Shown: positions 20,057-29,112 of the stretch, one piece after another | Layout: each line of letters opens with the position of its first letter | How positions within the stretch are numbered: the stretch's first letter is position 1 | From: Loktanella sp. D2R18 | Lineage (GTDB): Bacteria; Pseudomonadota; Alphaproteobacteria; Rhodobacterales; Rhodobacteraceae | Assembly: GCF_003318235.1 (NCBI RefSeq) | Contig: NZ_QOCG01000009.1 | Span: 62,001 to 126,000 of the forward strand | Direction: 5' to 3' | Length of the DNA stretch: 64,000 nucleotides | The notes under the pieces: model-generated | Seen by the model: only the letters and a program-made list of their open reading frames with translations | Told to the model about the DNA's origin: nothing | Databases searched by the model: none | Program-made: the position numbers and the translations under genes

Positions 20057-20287
20057 GACCTTTACACCCGTTTTTTTACAAGCTACAACGAATTAACAGT
20101 CCATAAGGGCTCAAAGCTGCCATTCTTACCGTCGTGTGCTGTGCAAAAATCAAATACACGTCTGAAAACCTGCGGACGCTCCTTAAAAACCCTCCTATGC
20201 CGCTTCACATAATCATTATGACGGGTTCTGACCTTACAATTGGCGCGCGGCGCGGTATTGAGGGGTAAACAGAACAAGGCCGCGCAG

Positions 20288-22324
20288 ATGAGCAACGACC
20301 CACTTGTGATTTTCACCCCTTCTGGCAAGCGCGGGCGCTTTCCGGTTGGTACCCCCGTGTTAACAGCTGCGCGCCAGCTTGGTGTTGATCTTGATAGTGT
20401 TTGCGGCGGCCGTGGGATTTGCTCAAAATGTCAGATCACCCCGTCATATGGTGAATTTTCCAAACATAACGTCACTGTGGTTGATGACGCGCTGTCGGAA
20501 TGGAACAGCGTTGAACAGCGCTATGATGATATTCGGGGCCTCAAAAAAGGGCGCCGTTTGGGCTGTCAGGCCACCGTCCAAAAAGACGTGGTCATTGATG
20601 TCCCTGCCGAAAGCCAAGTCCACAAACAAGTCGTGCGCAAACGTGCCGAGGCCCGCGATATCATGATGAACCCGTCAACGCGGCTTTATTATGTTGAGGT
20701 CGCAGAACCCGACATGCACGATCCATCGGGCGATTTGGAACGTCTTGTCATGGCGCTGCGCCAAGAATGGGACCTGCCCGCGCTTGAGGCCGACTTAGGC
20801 GTGTTACAAACCATGCAATCAGCCCTGCGCAAAGGCGATTGGAAAGTCACCGTTGCCGTGCATTTGGGCGACGACACGTTCAGCCCGCGGATCATTCAGA
20901 TTTGGCCGGGGTTCTATGAGGGTGCCCTTTATGGGCTGGCCGTTGATCTGGGGTCCACCACCATTGCCGGACATCTGTGTGATTTACACACCGGAGAGGT
21001 CATCGCGTCATCCGGCATCATGAACCCGCAAATCCGCTTTGGCGAAGACCTGATGAGCCGGGTCAGCTATGGCATGATGAACCCCACCGGGTCGGATGAA
21101 ATGACCGCCGCCGTGCGCGAAGGCATGAACGCCCTGTTCACCCAAATCGCAAGCGAAGCAGAGATTAACCCCGCGCTCATCGTGGATGCGGTGTTTGTCT
21201 GTAACCCTGTGATGCACCACCTCTTTTTGGGGATAGACGCCTATGAATTGGGGCAAGCGCCCTTTGCGCTTGCGACCTCAGACAGCTTGTCTTTGCGGGC
21301 CACTGAGTTGGGGCTGAACCTGCATCCTGCCGCGCGTGTCTATATCCTTCCTTGTATTGCGGGGCATGTTGGGGCGGATGCCGCCGCCGTAGCCCTGTCA
21401 GAGGCACCGGGTAAATCCGATGATCTGATGCTTGTTGTGGACGTCGGCACCAACGCCGAAATCATCTTAGGTAATCGCGAAAAGGTGCTTGCCTGTTCGT
21501 CCCCGACCGGCCCCGCATTTGAAGGCGCACAAATCAGTTCGGGCCAGCGCGCCGCCCCCGGCGCGATTGAACACGTCAAGATCGATCCGATCACGAAACT
21601 ACCATCCTTCCAAGTCATCGGATCTGATTTGTGGTCCAACGAAGACGGCTTTGACGCCGCAATCGCCCAAACCGGGGTGACCGGCATTTGTGGGTCCGGA
21701 ATTATCGAAGTTGTCGCCGAAATGCGGATCGCTGGGATTGTAGACGCGCCGGGACTGATCGGATCGGCAGAACAAACCGGATCGCCGAACTGCTTTGCCG
21801 ATGGGCGGACGAATTCATATCTGCTTTATGACGGTACTTCGGACGGTGGCCCTAAGATCACTGTTACCAACACCGATATCCGGCAAATCCAAATGGCAAA
21901 GGCCGCGCTTTATTCAGGTGCGCGGCTCTTGATGGACAAATTTGGCGTGGATCAGGTCGACCGGGTTGTGCTTGCTGGGGCATTTGGTGCCCATATCAGC
22001 CCTAAACACGCGATGGTGCTTGGCATGATCCCCGATGCGCCGTTGGATAAAGTCACCAGTGCGGGCAATGCGGCGGGCACAGGTGCGCGCATTGCCCTGT
22101 TGAACACAGATGCGCGGTCTGAGATCGAAGAAACGGTACGCCAAATTCACAAAATTGAAACCGCGATTGAGCCGCGCTTTCAAGAACACTTTGTGAATGC
22201 CTCGGCGATCCCCAATGCGGTTGAGCCCTTCCCGATCCTGAATTCCATCGTGAACCTGCCCGATGTGAACCACAACACGGGCGGTGCGCGCGGCGGTGGC
22301 CGACGGCGACGCACGAATACTTGA
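20288..22324 (+). CDS. RamA/RACo-like ferredoxin-ASKHA corrinoid-activating protein
   Basis: A 678-residue protein with an N-terminal 2Fe-2S ferredoxin domain (cysteines in DSVCGGRGICSKC near residue 38 plus one in GRRLGCQA near 88), a linker, and a large DUF4445 ASKHA ATPase domain (AVDLGSTTIAGHL near 217; VVDVGTNAEIILG near 382; VLAGAFGAHI near 562). Relatives reductively activate corrinoid methyltransferase proteins using ATP. In Phaeobacter a homologue was linked to methionine synthase reactivation (as I recall), matching the stand-alone methyl-THF subunit at 2258-3325. The C-terminus is the arginine-rich GGARGGGRRRRTNT. I chose ATG 20288 over 20240, which adds only non-domain residues. 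Confidence 0.85.
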   Translation: MSNDPLVIFTPSGKRGRFPVGTPVLTAARQLGVDLDSVCGGRGICSKCQITPSYGEFSKHNVTVVDDALSEWNSVEQRYDDIRGLKKGRRLGCQATVQKDVVIDVPAESQVHKQVVRKRAEARDIMMNPSTRLYYVEVAEPDMHDPSGDLERLVMALRQEWDLPALEADLGVLQTMQSALRKGDWKVTVAVHLGDDTFSPRIIQIWPGFYEGALYGLAVDLGSTTIAGHLCDLHTGEVIASSGIMNPQIRFGEDLMSRVSYGMMNPTGSDEMTAAVREGMNALFTQIASEAEINPALIVDAVFVCNPVMHHLFLGIDAYELGQAPFALATSDSLSLRATELGLNLHPAARVYILPCIAGHVGADAAAVALSEAPGKSDDLMLVVDVGTNAEIILGNREKVLACSSPTGPAFEGAQISSGQRAAPGAIEHVKIDPITKLPSFQVIGSDLWSNEDGFDAAIAQTGVTGICGSGIIEVVAEMRIAGIVDAPGLIGSAEQTGSPNCFADGRTNSYLLYDGTSDGGPKITVTNTDIRQIQMAKAALYSGARLLMDKFGVDQVDRVVLAGAFGAHISPKHAMVLGMIPDAPLDKVTSAGNAAGTGARIALLNTDARSEIEETVRQIHKIETAIEPRFQEHFVNASAIPNAVEPFPILNSIVNLPDVNHNTGGARGGGRRRRTNT

Positions 22325-22408
22325 CGGCGACGACGATAACGTCTGCACGGCCAGACCGAACATTTCCATCTTGACCTCAGCTCGCGTGACAATTACGTCG
22401 GGTCGCAC

Positions 22409-22482
22409 GCGGGTATGGTGAAAAGGTATCACGAAAGCTTCCCAAGCTTCAGTTACGAGTTCGATTCTCGTTACCCGCTCCA
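22409..22482 (+). tRNA. tRNA-Gly (anticodon CCC)
   Basis: A full cloverleaf: acceptor GCGGGTA (22409-22415) with TACCCGC (22472-22478), D stem GTGA/TCAC, anticodon loop TTCCCAA with CCC at 22441-22443, T arm CGAG-TTCGATT-CTCG, discriminator T and encoded CCA. The anticodon stem ends in an A-C mismatch at 27-43. It starts 85 nt after the RamA-like gene. Confidence 0.93.
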
Positions 22483-22599
22483 AAGAGCGTCGCGCAATTA
22501 ATAATTAAAATCTATCACTTACAACCCAACTCTTTCCTGCATTTTTGCACCGACTTTAACCCAATCGGGAAAAATAGGGAACGTCTGGGGCGAAATCCG

Positions 22600-22737
22600 A
22601 ACACGCCCCCAGAGCTATCCCTAGGGCAGCAAAAACCGCACTCGAATGTGCTCTCCGCCAAAGTTCGCGTTTTCATGGATTTCCTGCGCGCTCGTATCGG
22701 ACGCAGCTCTCCGTGGCGGGATGAATGTGGCCAATGA
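22600..22737 (+). pseudogene. Remnant of a LysR-family regulator (C-terminal tail only)
   Basis: One frame reads PPELSLGQQKPHSNVLSAKV then RVFMDFLRARIG... and ends at TGA 22735-22737. The block NVLSAKVRVFMDFL strongly resembles the conserved end of LysR-type regulators ((R/H)xLSAKVRxFxDFL). Nothing upstream encodes the helix-turn-helix or the rest of the effector domain, so only the tail survives. It sits just behind tRNA-Gly in an otherwise gene-free 400-bp stretch. The assignment rests on motif memory. Confidence 0.6.
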
Positions 22738-22884
22738 ACACGCGGGGCAATGTATATTGATGAGACAGCACAAGATGATTTCAGATCACCGCGTTTTCGC
22801 GTAATCATCATCACTGAAGTTTTTACGTTTCAGGGACGATCAGTTTGGCTCTCAGCTTTGAGATACTTTAAGGGGCTTTAATCA

Positions 22885-23492
22885 ATGGCAGACATATTGG
22901 TTGTTGGCGCAATTCCACGCGCACGGCCTGAAATGTTTCGGCGTTTACTCGCCTCATTTGCCGCGATGAAGCATCCAGAAGGCATCGAGGTTGTCTTTGT
23001 TTTTGCCGAAAACGCTGAAGCTCTCAGCATTGAACATGACGTCGAAATCTTACGTGATGCGACGGGATGCCTGTGTGACCTACTGGTTGAGCCACGGCTG
23101 TGTGTTCCTTTTGCGCGCAACGCCGTTCTTGATCACGCGGTAGAACGTGACGCAAAGTACCTTGTTTTTGTCGATGACGATGAATGGGTTTCCGAAGACT
23201 GGCTTGTGAATTTGTACACTCGCTTTGCAGCGTCAGGCGCCAACCTTGCAACAGGGCCGATCTCTCCCCAATATATCGGAGACCTAAAACTCAATTGGGT
23301 TCAAAAGCGACTAATGAAGGGTGTTACTCAATGGTATGCGCATGCAAGGACCAAAAACTGTCGGAATGCGTACGCAACGAAAGCCACAAAATTGGGGCTG
23401 CTACCATCAACTGAATATGCGATCTGGATTTCGTGAGACGTACCGGCTTACGATTTAACGATGACATCGGGCTTGGGGGCGGATCTTTATGG
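22885..23492 (+). pseudogene. Frameshifted glycosyltransferase family 2 gene
   Basis: The first frame (22885-23436) encodes a GT-A fold start: PEGIEVVFVFAENA, PRLCVPFARNAVLDHA, and the acidic motif LVFVDDDEWVSEDWL. Near 23390 homology jumps to another frame, where KIGAATIN is followed by an in-frame TGA and then DFVRRTGLRFNDDIGLGGG, the usual second conserved block of this family; the expected ED motif after GGG and the C-terminus are absent. At least one indel, one stop and a truncation are therefore present. The ribosome site aagggg before 22885 survives. A sequencing error could explain one lesion but not all. Confidence 0.72.
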
Positions 23493-23656
23493 TTACACGA
23501 TACAAACAATATTTATTTTCCCAGCAGCGACCACGTTGCCCTTAAATCGGACCAGACAAGTGACAAGGATCGATGGATAAAGCCTGCTAAATGCGCTTGG
23601 CCCAGGCAGCATTTTTGCATAGAAAATCGTGAACGCATACATAAGGAAAATGACAA

Positions 23657-24007
23657 ATGCCACAGATTACGCGCAAACACACAAACGCCCGGATGAGCCA
23701 ATTGGTGATCCACAACGGGATCGCCTATCTTGCAGGTCAGGTTGGGATTTCTGGCGCCTCTGTCACAGATCAAACCAACGACATTCTGGCAAAAATCGAT
23801 GCGCTCTTGGCGGAAGCGGGCACCGACAAGACCAACCTGCTGACCGCACAAATTTGGGTCTCTGACATTGCCAGCGAATTTGCAGACATGAACGCCGCAT
23901 GGGATGCTTGGGTGCCTGAAGGGCACGCGCCGGCGCGCTGGACCGGAGAGGCAAAGCTGGCCACGCCTGACTACAACGTCGAAATTATCGTGACGGCGGC
24001 GATCTAA
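23657..24007 (+). CDS. RidA family protein
   Basis: A 116-residue YjgF/YER057c/UK114-family protein, the group that hydrolyses reactive enamine/imine intermediates of amino-acid metabolism. Family features include VIHNGIAYLAGQVG near residue 17, ALLAEAGTDKTNLLTAQIWV near 50 and the end PARWTGEAKLATPDYNVEIIVTA. The usual Arg of the canonical RidA motif (C/SRA) corresponds here to ARWTGEA, indicating an Rid subgroup other than archetypal RidA. It has its own start shortly after the decayed glycosyltransferase and ends at a palindromic element next to the convergent gene. Confidence 0.88.
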   Translation: MPQITRKHTNARMSQLVIHNGIAYLAGQVGISGASVTDQTNDILAKIDALLAEAGTDKTNLLTAQIWVSDIASEFADMNAAWDAWVPEGHAPARWTGEAKLATPDYNVEIIVTAAI

Positions 24008-24012
24008 CGTAG

Positions 24013-24030
24013 GGTGGATCTTGATCCACC
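24013..24030. repeat. Short palindromic intergenic element (GTAGGGTGGATC type)
   Basis: GGTGGATC (24013-24020) and GATCCACC (24023-24030) form a near-continuous inverted repeat that fills the gap between convergent genes and reaches the stop codon of the prepilin-peptidase homologue. The flank gtaggGTGGAT resembles dispersed palindromes often seen at gene ends in Rhodobacteraceae; here it probably serves as a two-way transcription end. Confidence 0.55.
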
Positions 24031-24488
24031 TAAGCGTAGAACATACCCAACAGGCCTGCCGCAGCGATCGGCAGGCTCATCGGCAGAATTTGGCGTGCAA
24101 GAACAGCCCATTTGCTATCTTCTGAACCAATGGCCTTGCGGGTCCAAATGATGATTGGGAACAACACAAAAACCGCGCCCAAAAAGCCGACAACAGCAAT
24201 CCATGCGTTTGATGTCGGGATAAGCAGCGCCGTGCCTGCAAGCAATTTGACAGCGCCCGCGCCCATGCCCCCCACGGCGAAAAGACCAATCCCCAACACA
24301 AAAACGATAGCCCCCTGTGCCAATTGCCAGCCATAGGCCGATGGGTCGCCAGAGGTCGCAATCTGCACGATAAACAAGACAACAGGTAACAACGTCAGCC
24401 AATTGGGCATCCGTGCCGTCCGAATATCGATGCACAGCGCAAGGATTAGGACAGCGGCCATCGCATAGGGGATATATTGGGCAATCAT
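24030..24488 (-). CDS. Prepilin peptidase homologue (A24/CpaA-like) lacking the second catalytic aspartate
   Basis: A 152-residue integral membrane protein with about five hydrophobic segments. ALCIDIRTARMPNWLT (Asp21) is the first conserved block of A24 prepilin peptidases of the CpaA/TadV type. The second block, normally GxGD before a lysine, reads GGMGAGAVKLLAG here, with Ala79 where the catalytic aspartate should be (codon GCT instead of GAT/GAC). Family knowledge says both aspartates are needed, so proteolysis is doubtful. No other Tad/Flp genes are in the window. It follows pgi by 36 nt in the same direction, perhaps by chance. Confidence 0.8.
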   Translation of the reverse strand: MIAQYIPYAMAAVLILALCIDIRTARMPNWLTLLPVVLFIVQIATSGDPSAYGWQLAQGAIVFVLGIGLFAVGGMGAGAVKLLAGTALLIPTSNAWIAVVGFLGAVFVLFPIIIWTRKAIGSEDSKWAVLARQILPMSLPIAAAGLLGMFYA

Positions 24489-24524
24489 CGCATCGCTTTC
24501 TAATTGGTTTATCAGGGTTTTGCG

Positions 24525-26123
24525 CTAAACGCCGTTACTTTGCAAGAACCCGACAAGCGCCGCTGTTGATCCATCTTTATTGTCCGCTGACTGCGCCCCT
24601 TCGACAACAGGCTGTAGCGCCGTGGCCAGCTCTTTGCCCAATTCAACCCCCCATTGATCATAGGAATTAAGCCCAAGCACCACACCTTCAACAAATACGC
24701 GATGTTCATACAGGGCGATGATCTGGCCCAGCATAAATGGATCAAGCTGCGGATAGGCGATCGTCACCGAGGGGCGATTGCCCGCAAACACGCGGTGCTT
24801 TGCTTGACGCTCTAATTCAGGCCCGGTGAATTTGTCAGCGACTTTGCTGCGCGCCTCATCCAGATCACGCCCGCGCATCAATGCTTCGGATTGTGCCAGA
24901 CAATTGGCCACCAAGAGCTGATGCTGGTGGTGCAAAGCGTCATTATGCCCACGCGCCGCCACAAGGAATTCGCAAGGGATCACCCGCGTCCCTTGGTGGA
25001 TCAATTGGTAGAACGCGTGCTGCCCGTTTGTGCCCGGCTCACCCCAGACAACGGGGCCAGAATTCACGGTCAGATCAGCACCATCCATGCTGACGCCCTT
25101 ACCGTTACTTTCCATCTCAAGCTGTTGAAGATAGGCTGGCAACCGACTGAGAAGATTATCATAAGGCAGCACTGCGCGGGTCGCATAACCGCAAATTTGG
25201 TTGTGCCAAATGCCAACAAGCGCGAGCAGCGTTGGCAGGTTGTCTTCCCACTTCGCCGTTTTGAAATGCACGTCCATCGCCTGTCCGCCACGCAAGAAAG
25301 CACGGAATGCGTCTGGCCCGATAGCGATCATCAGTGACAGCCCAATCGGCCCCCACATCGAATATCGGCCTCCGACCCAGTCTTCAAAACCAAAGACCCG
25401 TTCTGGCGCAATGCCAAAATCCGCAGTCTTATCGGCAGCAGTCGACAAGGCCGCGAATTGCGCCCCCGTATCTGCAACTGTTTGCGCCATCCATGCTTGC
25501 GCTGTGCGCGCATTCGTCATGGTTTCAATCGTTGTGAAAGTCTTGGACGCGACAATGACCAATGTTGTTTCGGGATTACATGACGCCATCGCTGCAGCAA
25601 CATCCGCCGGATCAACGTTGCTCACGAAATGGCAACGCGGACCGTCATGAAACGGAGCCAAAGCTTTGACCGCCATTGCCGGGCCAAGATCAGACCCCCC
25701 GATTCCAATGTTAATCACGTCGGTGATCTTGCCACCCTGCCCGGTAAAGCTGCCGTCGCGCACCGCAGTTGCAAATGCAGACATCCGGTCAAGCGTATCC
25801 AAAATACCAGGCATCACATCGGCGCCATCCACAAACACAGGATTACCATCAAGGTTTCGCAACGCCGTATGCAGCACTGCACGCCCTTCTGTTTCATTAA
25901 TCGCAGCACCAGCAAACATCGCATCGCGTTTTTGCGCAACGTCAGTTTGCACAAGCAAATTGATCAGCAAAGCCCGCCCGTCGGCATCGATATTCGTTTT
26001 GGCGTAATCAAACAGCATATCGCCCGTTTGTGCCGAAAACGCATCCGCGCGCGCAGCATCCACAAGCGTTTCAATGCGACGATCCACGACCTTTGCATGA
26101 TGTTCTTTGAGTTTATCCCACAT
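24525..26123 (-). CDS. pgi: Glucose-6-phosphate isomerase
   Basis: A 532-residue phosphoglucose isomerase interconverting glucose-6-phosphate and fructose-6-phosphate in the cytoplasm. Signature segments are [14 protein letters not shown] near residue 137, [10 protein letters not shown] near 196, the [12 protein letters not shown] block near 250, and the [19 protein letters not shown] catalytic region near 358. The length suits the family. It is the last gene of zwf-pgl-pgi, starting one nucleotide after the pgl stop; in Entner-Doudoroff users it mainly recycles fructose-6-phosphate back to Zwf. Confidence 0.96.
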   Translation of the reverse strand: MWDKLKEHHAKVVDRRIETLVDAARADAFSAQTGDMLFDYAKTNIDADGRALLINLLVQTDVAQKRDAMFAGAAINETEGRAVLHTALRNLDGNPVFVDGADVMPGILDTLDRMSAFATAVRDGSFTGQGGKITDVINIGIGGSDLGPAMAVKALAPFHDGPRCHFVSNVDPADVAAAMASCNPETTLVIVASKTFTTIETMTNARTAQAWMAQTVADTGAQFAALSTAADKTADFGIAPERVFGFEDWVGGRYSMWGPIGLSLMIAIGPDAFRAFLRGGQAMDVHFKTAKWEDNLPTLLALVGIWHNQICGYATRAVLPYDNLLSRLPAYLQQLEMESNGKGVSMDGADLTVNSGPVVWGEPGTNGQHAFYQLIHQGTRVIPCEFLVAARGHNDALHHQHQLLVANCLAQSEALMRGRDLDEARSKVADKFTGPELERQAKHRVFAGNRPSVTIAYPQLDPFMLGQIIALYEHRVFVEGVVLGLNSYDQWGVELGKELATALQPVVEGAQSADNKDGSTAALVGFLQSNGV

Positions 26124-26124
26124 G

Positions 26125-26796
26125 TTATTTCTCCGCCCAATGTACGGTTGTGCCGCTCAGTATGGCGGCGACCGGGGCGCTTTCGGGGCTACATGTTTGT
26201 GCCCGTTCAAACGCTGTGCGTTTTTCGGGGCCGACAATAACAATATGACGGTTGATCGCCGCGTTAATCACCTTTGCCGACAAGGTAATACGCGGCTCTG
26301 GCGCGCCCGGGGCACGCATGGCGACCAAACGATCATCGCCAGTAAGCGCCAGATCAAGCTGATCCGCACCGGGGAAAATCGATGCCGTGTGCATATCCGC
26401 GCCCATACCAAGCAAACAGACCGACAGCGGCAACGCGGGGTCAAGGTCCGCCGCCAGTTCTGGCAGCTTTTCTTCGGGCGTCGGCGCATCGCCATATAGC
26501 GGCATGTAGCGCGCAGCGGCGGCACGGTTCACCAACAAACGTTCCCGCAAAAGGCGCGTGTTTGACCGGTCAGACGTTTCCGGCACCCAGCGTTCATCGG
26601 TCAGCATCACATGCACCCGCGCCCAATCTAGATCAACGGCACATAGGCTATCAAAAATAGGGCCGGGCGTGGTGCCACCAGGCACAGCCAGAGATGCCGT
26701 ATCATGGGTCAACAATGTGTTTTTCAGCTCACCCGCGAGGGTATCCGCCAAATTCATCATCATCATTTCCGCATCGGGATATTCAAGCAATTTCAT
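26125..26796 (-). CDS. pgl: 6-phosphogluconolactonase
   Basis: A 223-residue NagB-like fold enzyme hydrolysing 6-phosphogluconolactone to 6-phosphogluconate. [16 protein letters not shown] near residue 37, [19 protein letters not shown] near 64 and [17 protein letters not shown] near 128 are the three family signatures (catalytic His in the last). It lies between zwf and pgi, 53 nt after zwf, giving the complete entry into the pentose phosphate and Entner-Doudoroff routes. Confidence 0.94.
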   Translation of the reverse strand: MKLLEYPDAEMMMMNLADTLAGELKNTLLTHDTASLAVPGGTTPGPIFDSLCAVDLDWARVHVMLTDERWVPETSDRSNTRLLRERLLVNRAAAARYMPLYGDAPTPEEKLPELAADLDPALPLSVCLLGMGADMHTASIFPGADQLDLALTGDDRLVAMRAPGAPEPRITLSAKVINAAINRHIVIVGPEKRTAFERAQTCSPESAPVAAILSGTTVHWAEK

Positions 26797-26849
26797 TTGG
26801 GAACGCCCTTTTCATCTCTTGTCTTGTGTTATGGGTGAATTTCAAGGAA

Positions 26850-28304
26850 TTAGACTTTGATTTCACGCCATTTTCTGCCTTCGCGATGCAACATGGCCAA
26901 CGCATCTTCAGGCCCGTTAGAACCAGCATCATACAGCTTTGGCACATCATTACGCGCTTCCCAGCCGTTGATCAGCGGGTCAGTCCAGCCCCAAGCTGCT
27001 TCGACCTCATCACCGCGCATAAACAATGTTTGGTTACCGCGGATCACATCCATAATCAGGCGCTCGTAGGCGTCCGGGACTTCTTCGACATCAGGACCAA
27101 GCGCATCGGCAAATGTCATATCCAGCGGTACATCAACCAAACGCATCCCGCCCGGACCGGGTTCTTTAATGGTCACCTGTAAATCCATGCCTTCATTCGG
27201 CTGCAACCTGATCGACAGGATATTACGGTGGCGGGCTTCATCACCTTCAAAGATCGAATGCCCAAGATCCTTGAAATAAACAGTGATTTCAGAGGATCGC
27301 GCCTTCATCCGTTTCCCAGTCCGCAGGTAAAACGGCACCCCGGCCCACCGCCAGTTCGCGATCTCACATTTCATCGCGATAAAGCTTTCAGTAAAGGAAC
27401 GCGGGTTTTCGGCATCTTCGCGATAGCTCGGACCATCAGGGCCCGCATCGTATTGTCCCCGCACGATATGATGTGGCTTTACGGGTTGTAACGCACGGAT
27501 AACTTTTAGTTTTTCATCGCGCACTTCATCTGCGCCATACTGGCTTGGTGGCTCCATAGCGATAAGACACAGCAGCTGCATCAAGTGGTTTTGCACCATA
27601 TCGCGCATCGCACCCGATTTATCATAATAGGCCCCGCGCCCACCGATCCCGACCGTTTCGGCGACCGTAATTTGGATATGATCGACGTAGTGGTTGTTCC
27701 ACAGCGGTTCAAACAGCATATTGCCAAACCGCACGGCCATAAGGTTTTGAACGGTTTCTTTGCCCAGATAGTGATCAATGCGGTAAATTTGGCTTTCGTC
27801 AAAATGCGCGGCCAGCGTTTCATTCAACGCGCGCGCTGTTTCAAGATCACGGCCGAAGGGTTTTTCGACAACGATACGACTGGATGCATTAGCGATATTG
27901 TTGGTATGGAGCCGTTCCGCCAGATCCCCAAACAGCGATGGGGCGACCGAAAAATAGAACGCTTGGACAACGTCTTGACGTACCAATCCGGCAAGCTGCG
28001 ACCAGCCACCGTCACCTTTGGCATCGATCGCAACATAATCAAGCGTCGCAATGAACGCTTCTAAACCTTTGGTATCATTCTTTTCTTCGCCACCAAATTC
28101 GGCAACGGCATCTGTGATCATTTGGCGATATCCGACACCGTCGATATCTGACCGTGCCGCACCAATGATCCGCGATCCTTCGGGCATTTGGCCTGACCGA
28201 AACCTACGGAACAAGCCCGGTAAAATTTTACGGCGAGCCAAATCACCCGTCCCGCCAAAAATGACCAGATCAAATGTTTCGACAGGAATGACGCGAGAAA
28301 CCAT
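26850..28304 (-). CDS. zwf: Glucose-6-phosphate 1-dehydrogenase
   Basis: A 484-residue NAD(P)-dependent enzyme oxidising glucose-6-phosphate to 6-phosphogluconolactone. The N-terminal dinucleotide loop VIFGGTGDLARRKI (near residue 14), the catalytic RIDHYLGKE (near 175; histidine and lysine in place) and the conserved GKRM substrate loop near 333 are all seen. Promoter-proximal gene of zwf-pgl-pgi. A perfect 14-bp palindrome (28331-28344) lies 27 bp upstream, implying LacI-family control. Confidence 0.96.
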   Translation of the reverse strand: MVSRVIPVETFDLVIFGGTGDLARRKILPGLFRRFRSGQMPEGSRIIGAARSDIDGVGYRQMITDAVAEFGGEEKNDTKGLEAFIATLDYVAIDAKGDGGWSQLAGLVRQDVVQAFYFSVAPSLFGDLAERLHTNNIANASSRIVVEKPFGRDLETARALNETLAAHFDESQIYRIDHYLGKETVQNLMAVRFGNMLFEPLWNNHYVDHIQITVAETVGIGGRGAYYDKSGAMRDMVQNHLMQLLCLIAMEPPSQYGADEVRDEKLKVIRALQPVKPHHIVRGQYDAGPDGPSYREDAENPRSFTESFIAMKCEIANWRWAGVPFYLRTGKRMKARSSEITVYFKDLGHSIFEGDEARHRNILSIRLQPNEGMDLQVTIKEPGPGGMRLVDVPLDMTFADALGPDVEEVPDAYERLIMDVIRGNQTLFMRGDEVEAAWGWTDPLINGWEARNDVPKLYDAGSNGPEDALAMLHREGRKWREIKV

Positions 28305-28330
28305 TGCTTACTCCGCTTTTTGCTTGGGTA

Positions 28331-28344
28331 CGTTAGCGCTAACG
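28331..28344. promoter_or_regulatory. LacI-type operator upstream of zwf
   Basis: CGTTAGCGCTAACG is a perfect 14-bp palindrome with the same AGCGCT core as the site upstream of aglE. It sits in the short gap before zwf, where a bound repressor would cover the promoter or early transcript. The cognate protein is not adjacent; AglR or a gluconate-type LacI regulator elsewhere are candidates. Confidence 0.65.
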
Positions 28345-28391
28345 CGAACTCTCTATCCCGCACTGCGACGCAAGTCTAGCACCAGATCGCG

Positions 28392-28979
28392 CTAAGCTTC
28401 TAGTTCCGCATCCCAATACAAGAAATCAACCCAGCTTTCATGCAAGTGGTTTGGCGGAAATTTACGTCCGATACTATGCAGCTGATCTGTTACAGGTTGG
28501 CGGGGCGGCTTGCGCAGGCTCATCCCGGATTGGCGCAATGATTTTGACCCTTTACGCAGATTACACGGCGAACAGGCCGCCACCACGTTTTCCCAGCTTG
28601 TCACCCCGCCTGCGGCACGCGGCACAACGTGATCAAAGGTCAATTCGCCCTTCGCCCCGCAATATTGGCAGCAAAATGAATCCCGCAAAAACAGGTTAAA
28701 CCGTGTGAATGCCACTTTTTTCTGTGGTTTTACAAAATCCTTGAGCACCACAACGGATGGGATTTTGATCTGGGTGGTCGGGCTACGCACATAGGCGTCA
28801 TATTCACTGACAATATCCACCCGGTCGAGCCAGGCCGCCTTGATCGCATCCTGCCAGGGCCACAGCGACAGCGGGTAGTAGGACAAAGGCCGGTAATCCG
28901 CGTTCAACACCAGCGCCGGGTATTGCTTGAGCGCGGCCGGGGCGCGGGTAAAATCGGTTCGAAAATCTGCCTGTGTCAT
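28392..28979 (-). CDS. HNH endonuclease family protein
   Basis: A 195-residue protein with a C-terminal HNH nuclease domain: two CxxC zinc knuckles (CCQYC near residue 94; CSPCNLRKG near 133) flank the catalytic FDHVVPRAAGG and WENVV elements. The N-terminal half (LVLNADYRPLSYYPLSLW) is the extension found in the widely conserved single-copy chromosomal HNH proteins of alphaproteobacteria and cyanobacteria, whose function is not settled. No toxin, phage or restriction genes flank it, so it is probably not a mobile-element nuclease. It precedes the zwf operon, divided from it by the operator region. Confidence 0.87.
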   Translation of the reverse strand: MTQADFRTDFTRAPAALKQYPALVLNADYRPLSYYPLSLWPWQDAIKAAWLDRVDIVSEYDAYVRSPTTQIKIPSVVVLKDFVKPQKKVAFTRFNLFLRDSFCCQYCGAKGELTFDHVVPRAAGGVTSWENVVAACSPCNLRKGSKSLRQSGMSLRKPPRQPVTDQLHSIGRKFPPNHLHESWVDFLYWDAELEA

Positions 28980-29112
28980 ATCTTACATCCCACATCACGA
29001 AATGCGGGCGCCAGATAGAACGGCGTTCCCGCAGTCTTCTTAAGTAAAGACTATATATCGCGTCAGAAATGTGACAAGCCCCAGCATATTCCAAATATTA
29101 GGCAGTTTAGGG

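Noticed and set aside
22457..22482. tRNA-Gly 3' end as phage/island attachment site
   Set aside because: I found no second copy of the tRNA 3' end in the window and no integrase nearby; only decayed genes suggest a former island.
22515..22814. Minus-strand 99-codon open frame behind tRNA-Gly
   Set aside because: Rich in Arg/Ser/Cys with no domain; it lies antisense to the LysR remnant, whose plus-strand frame shows real homology.
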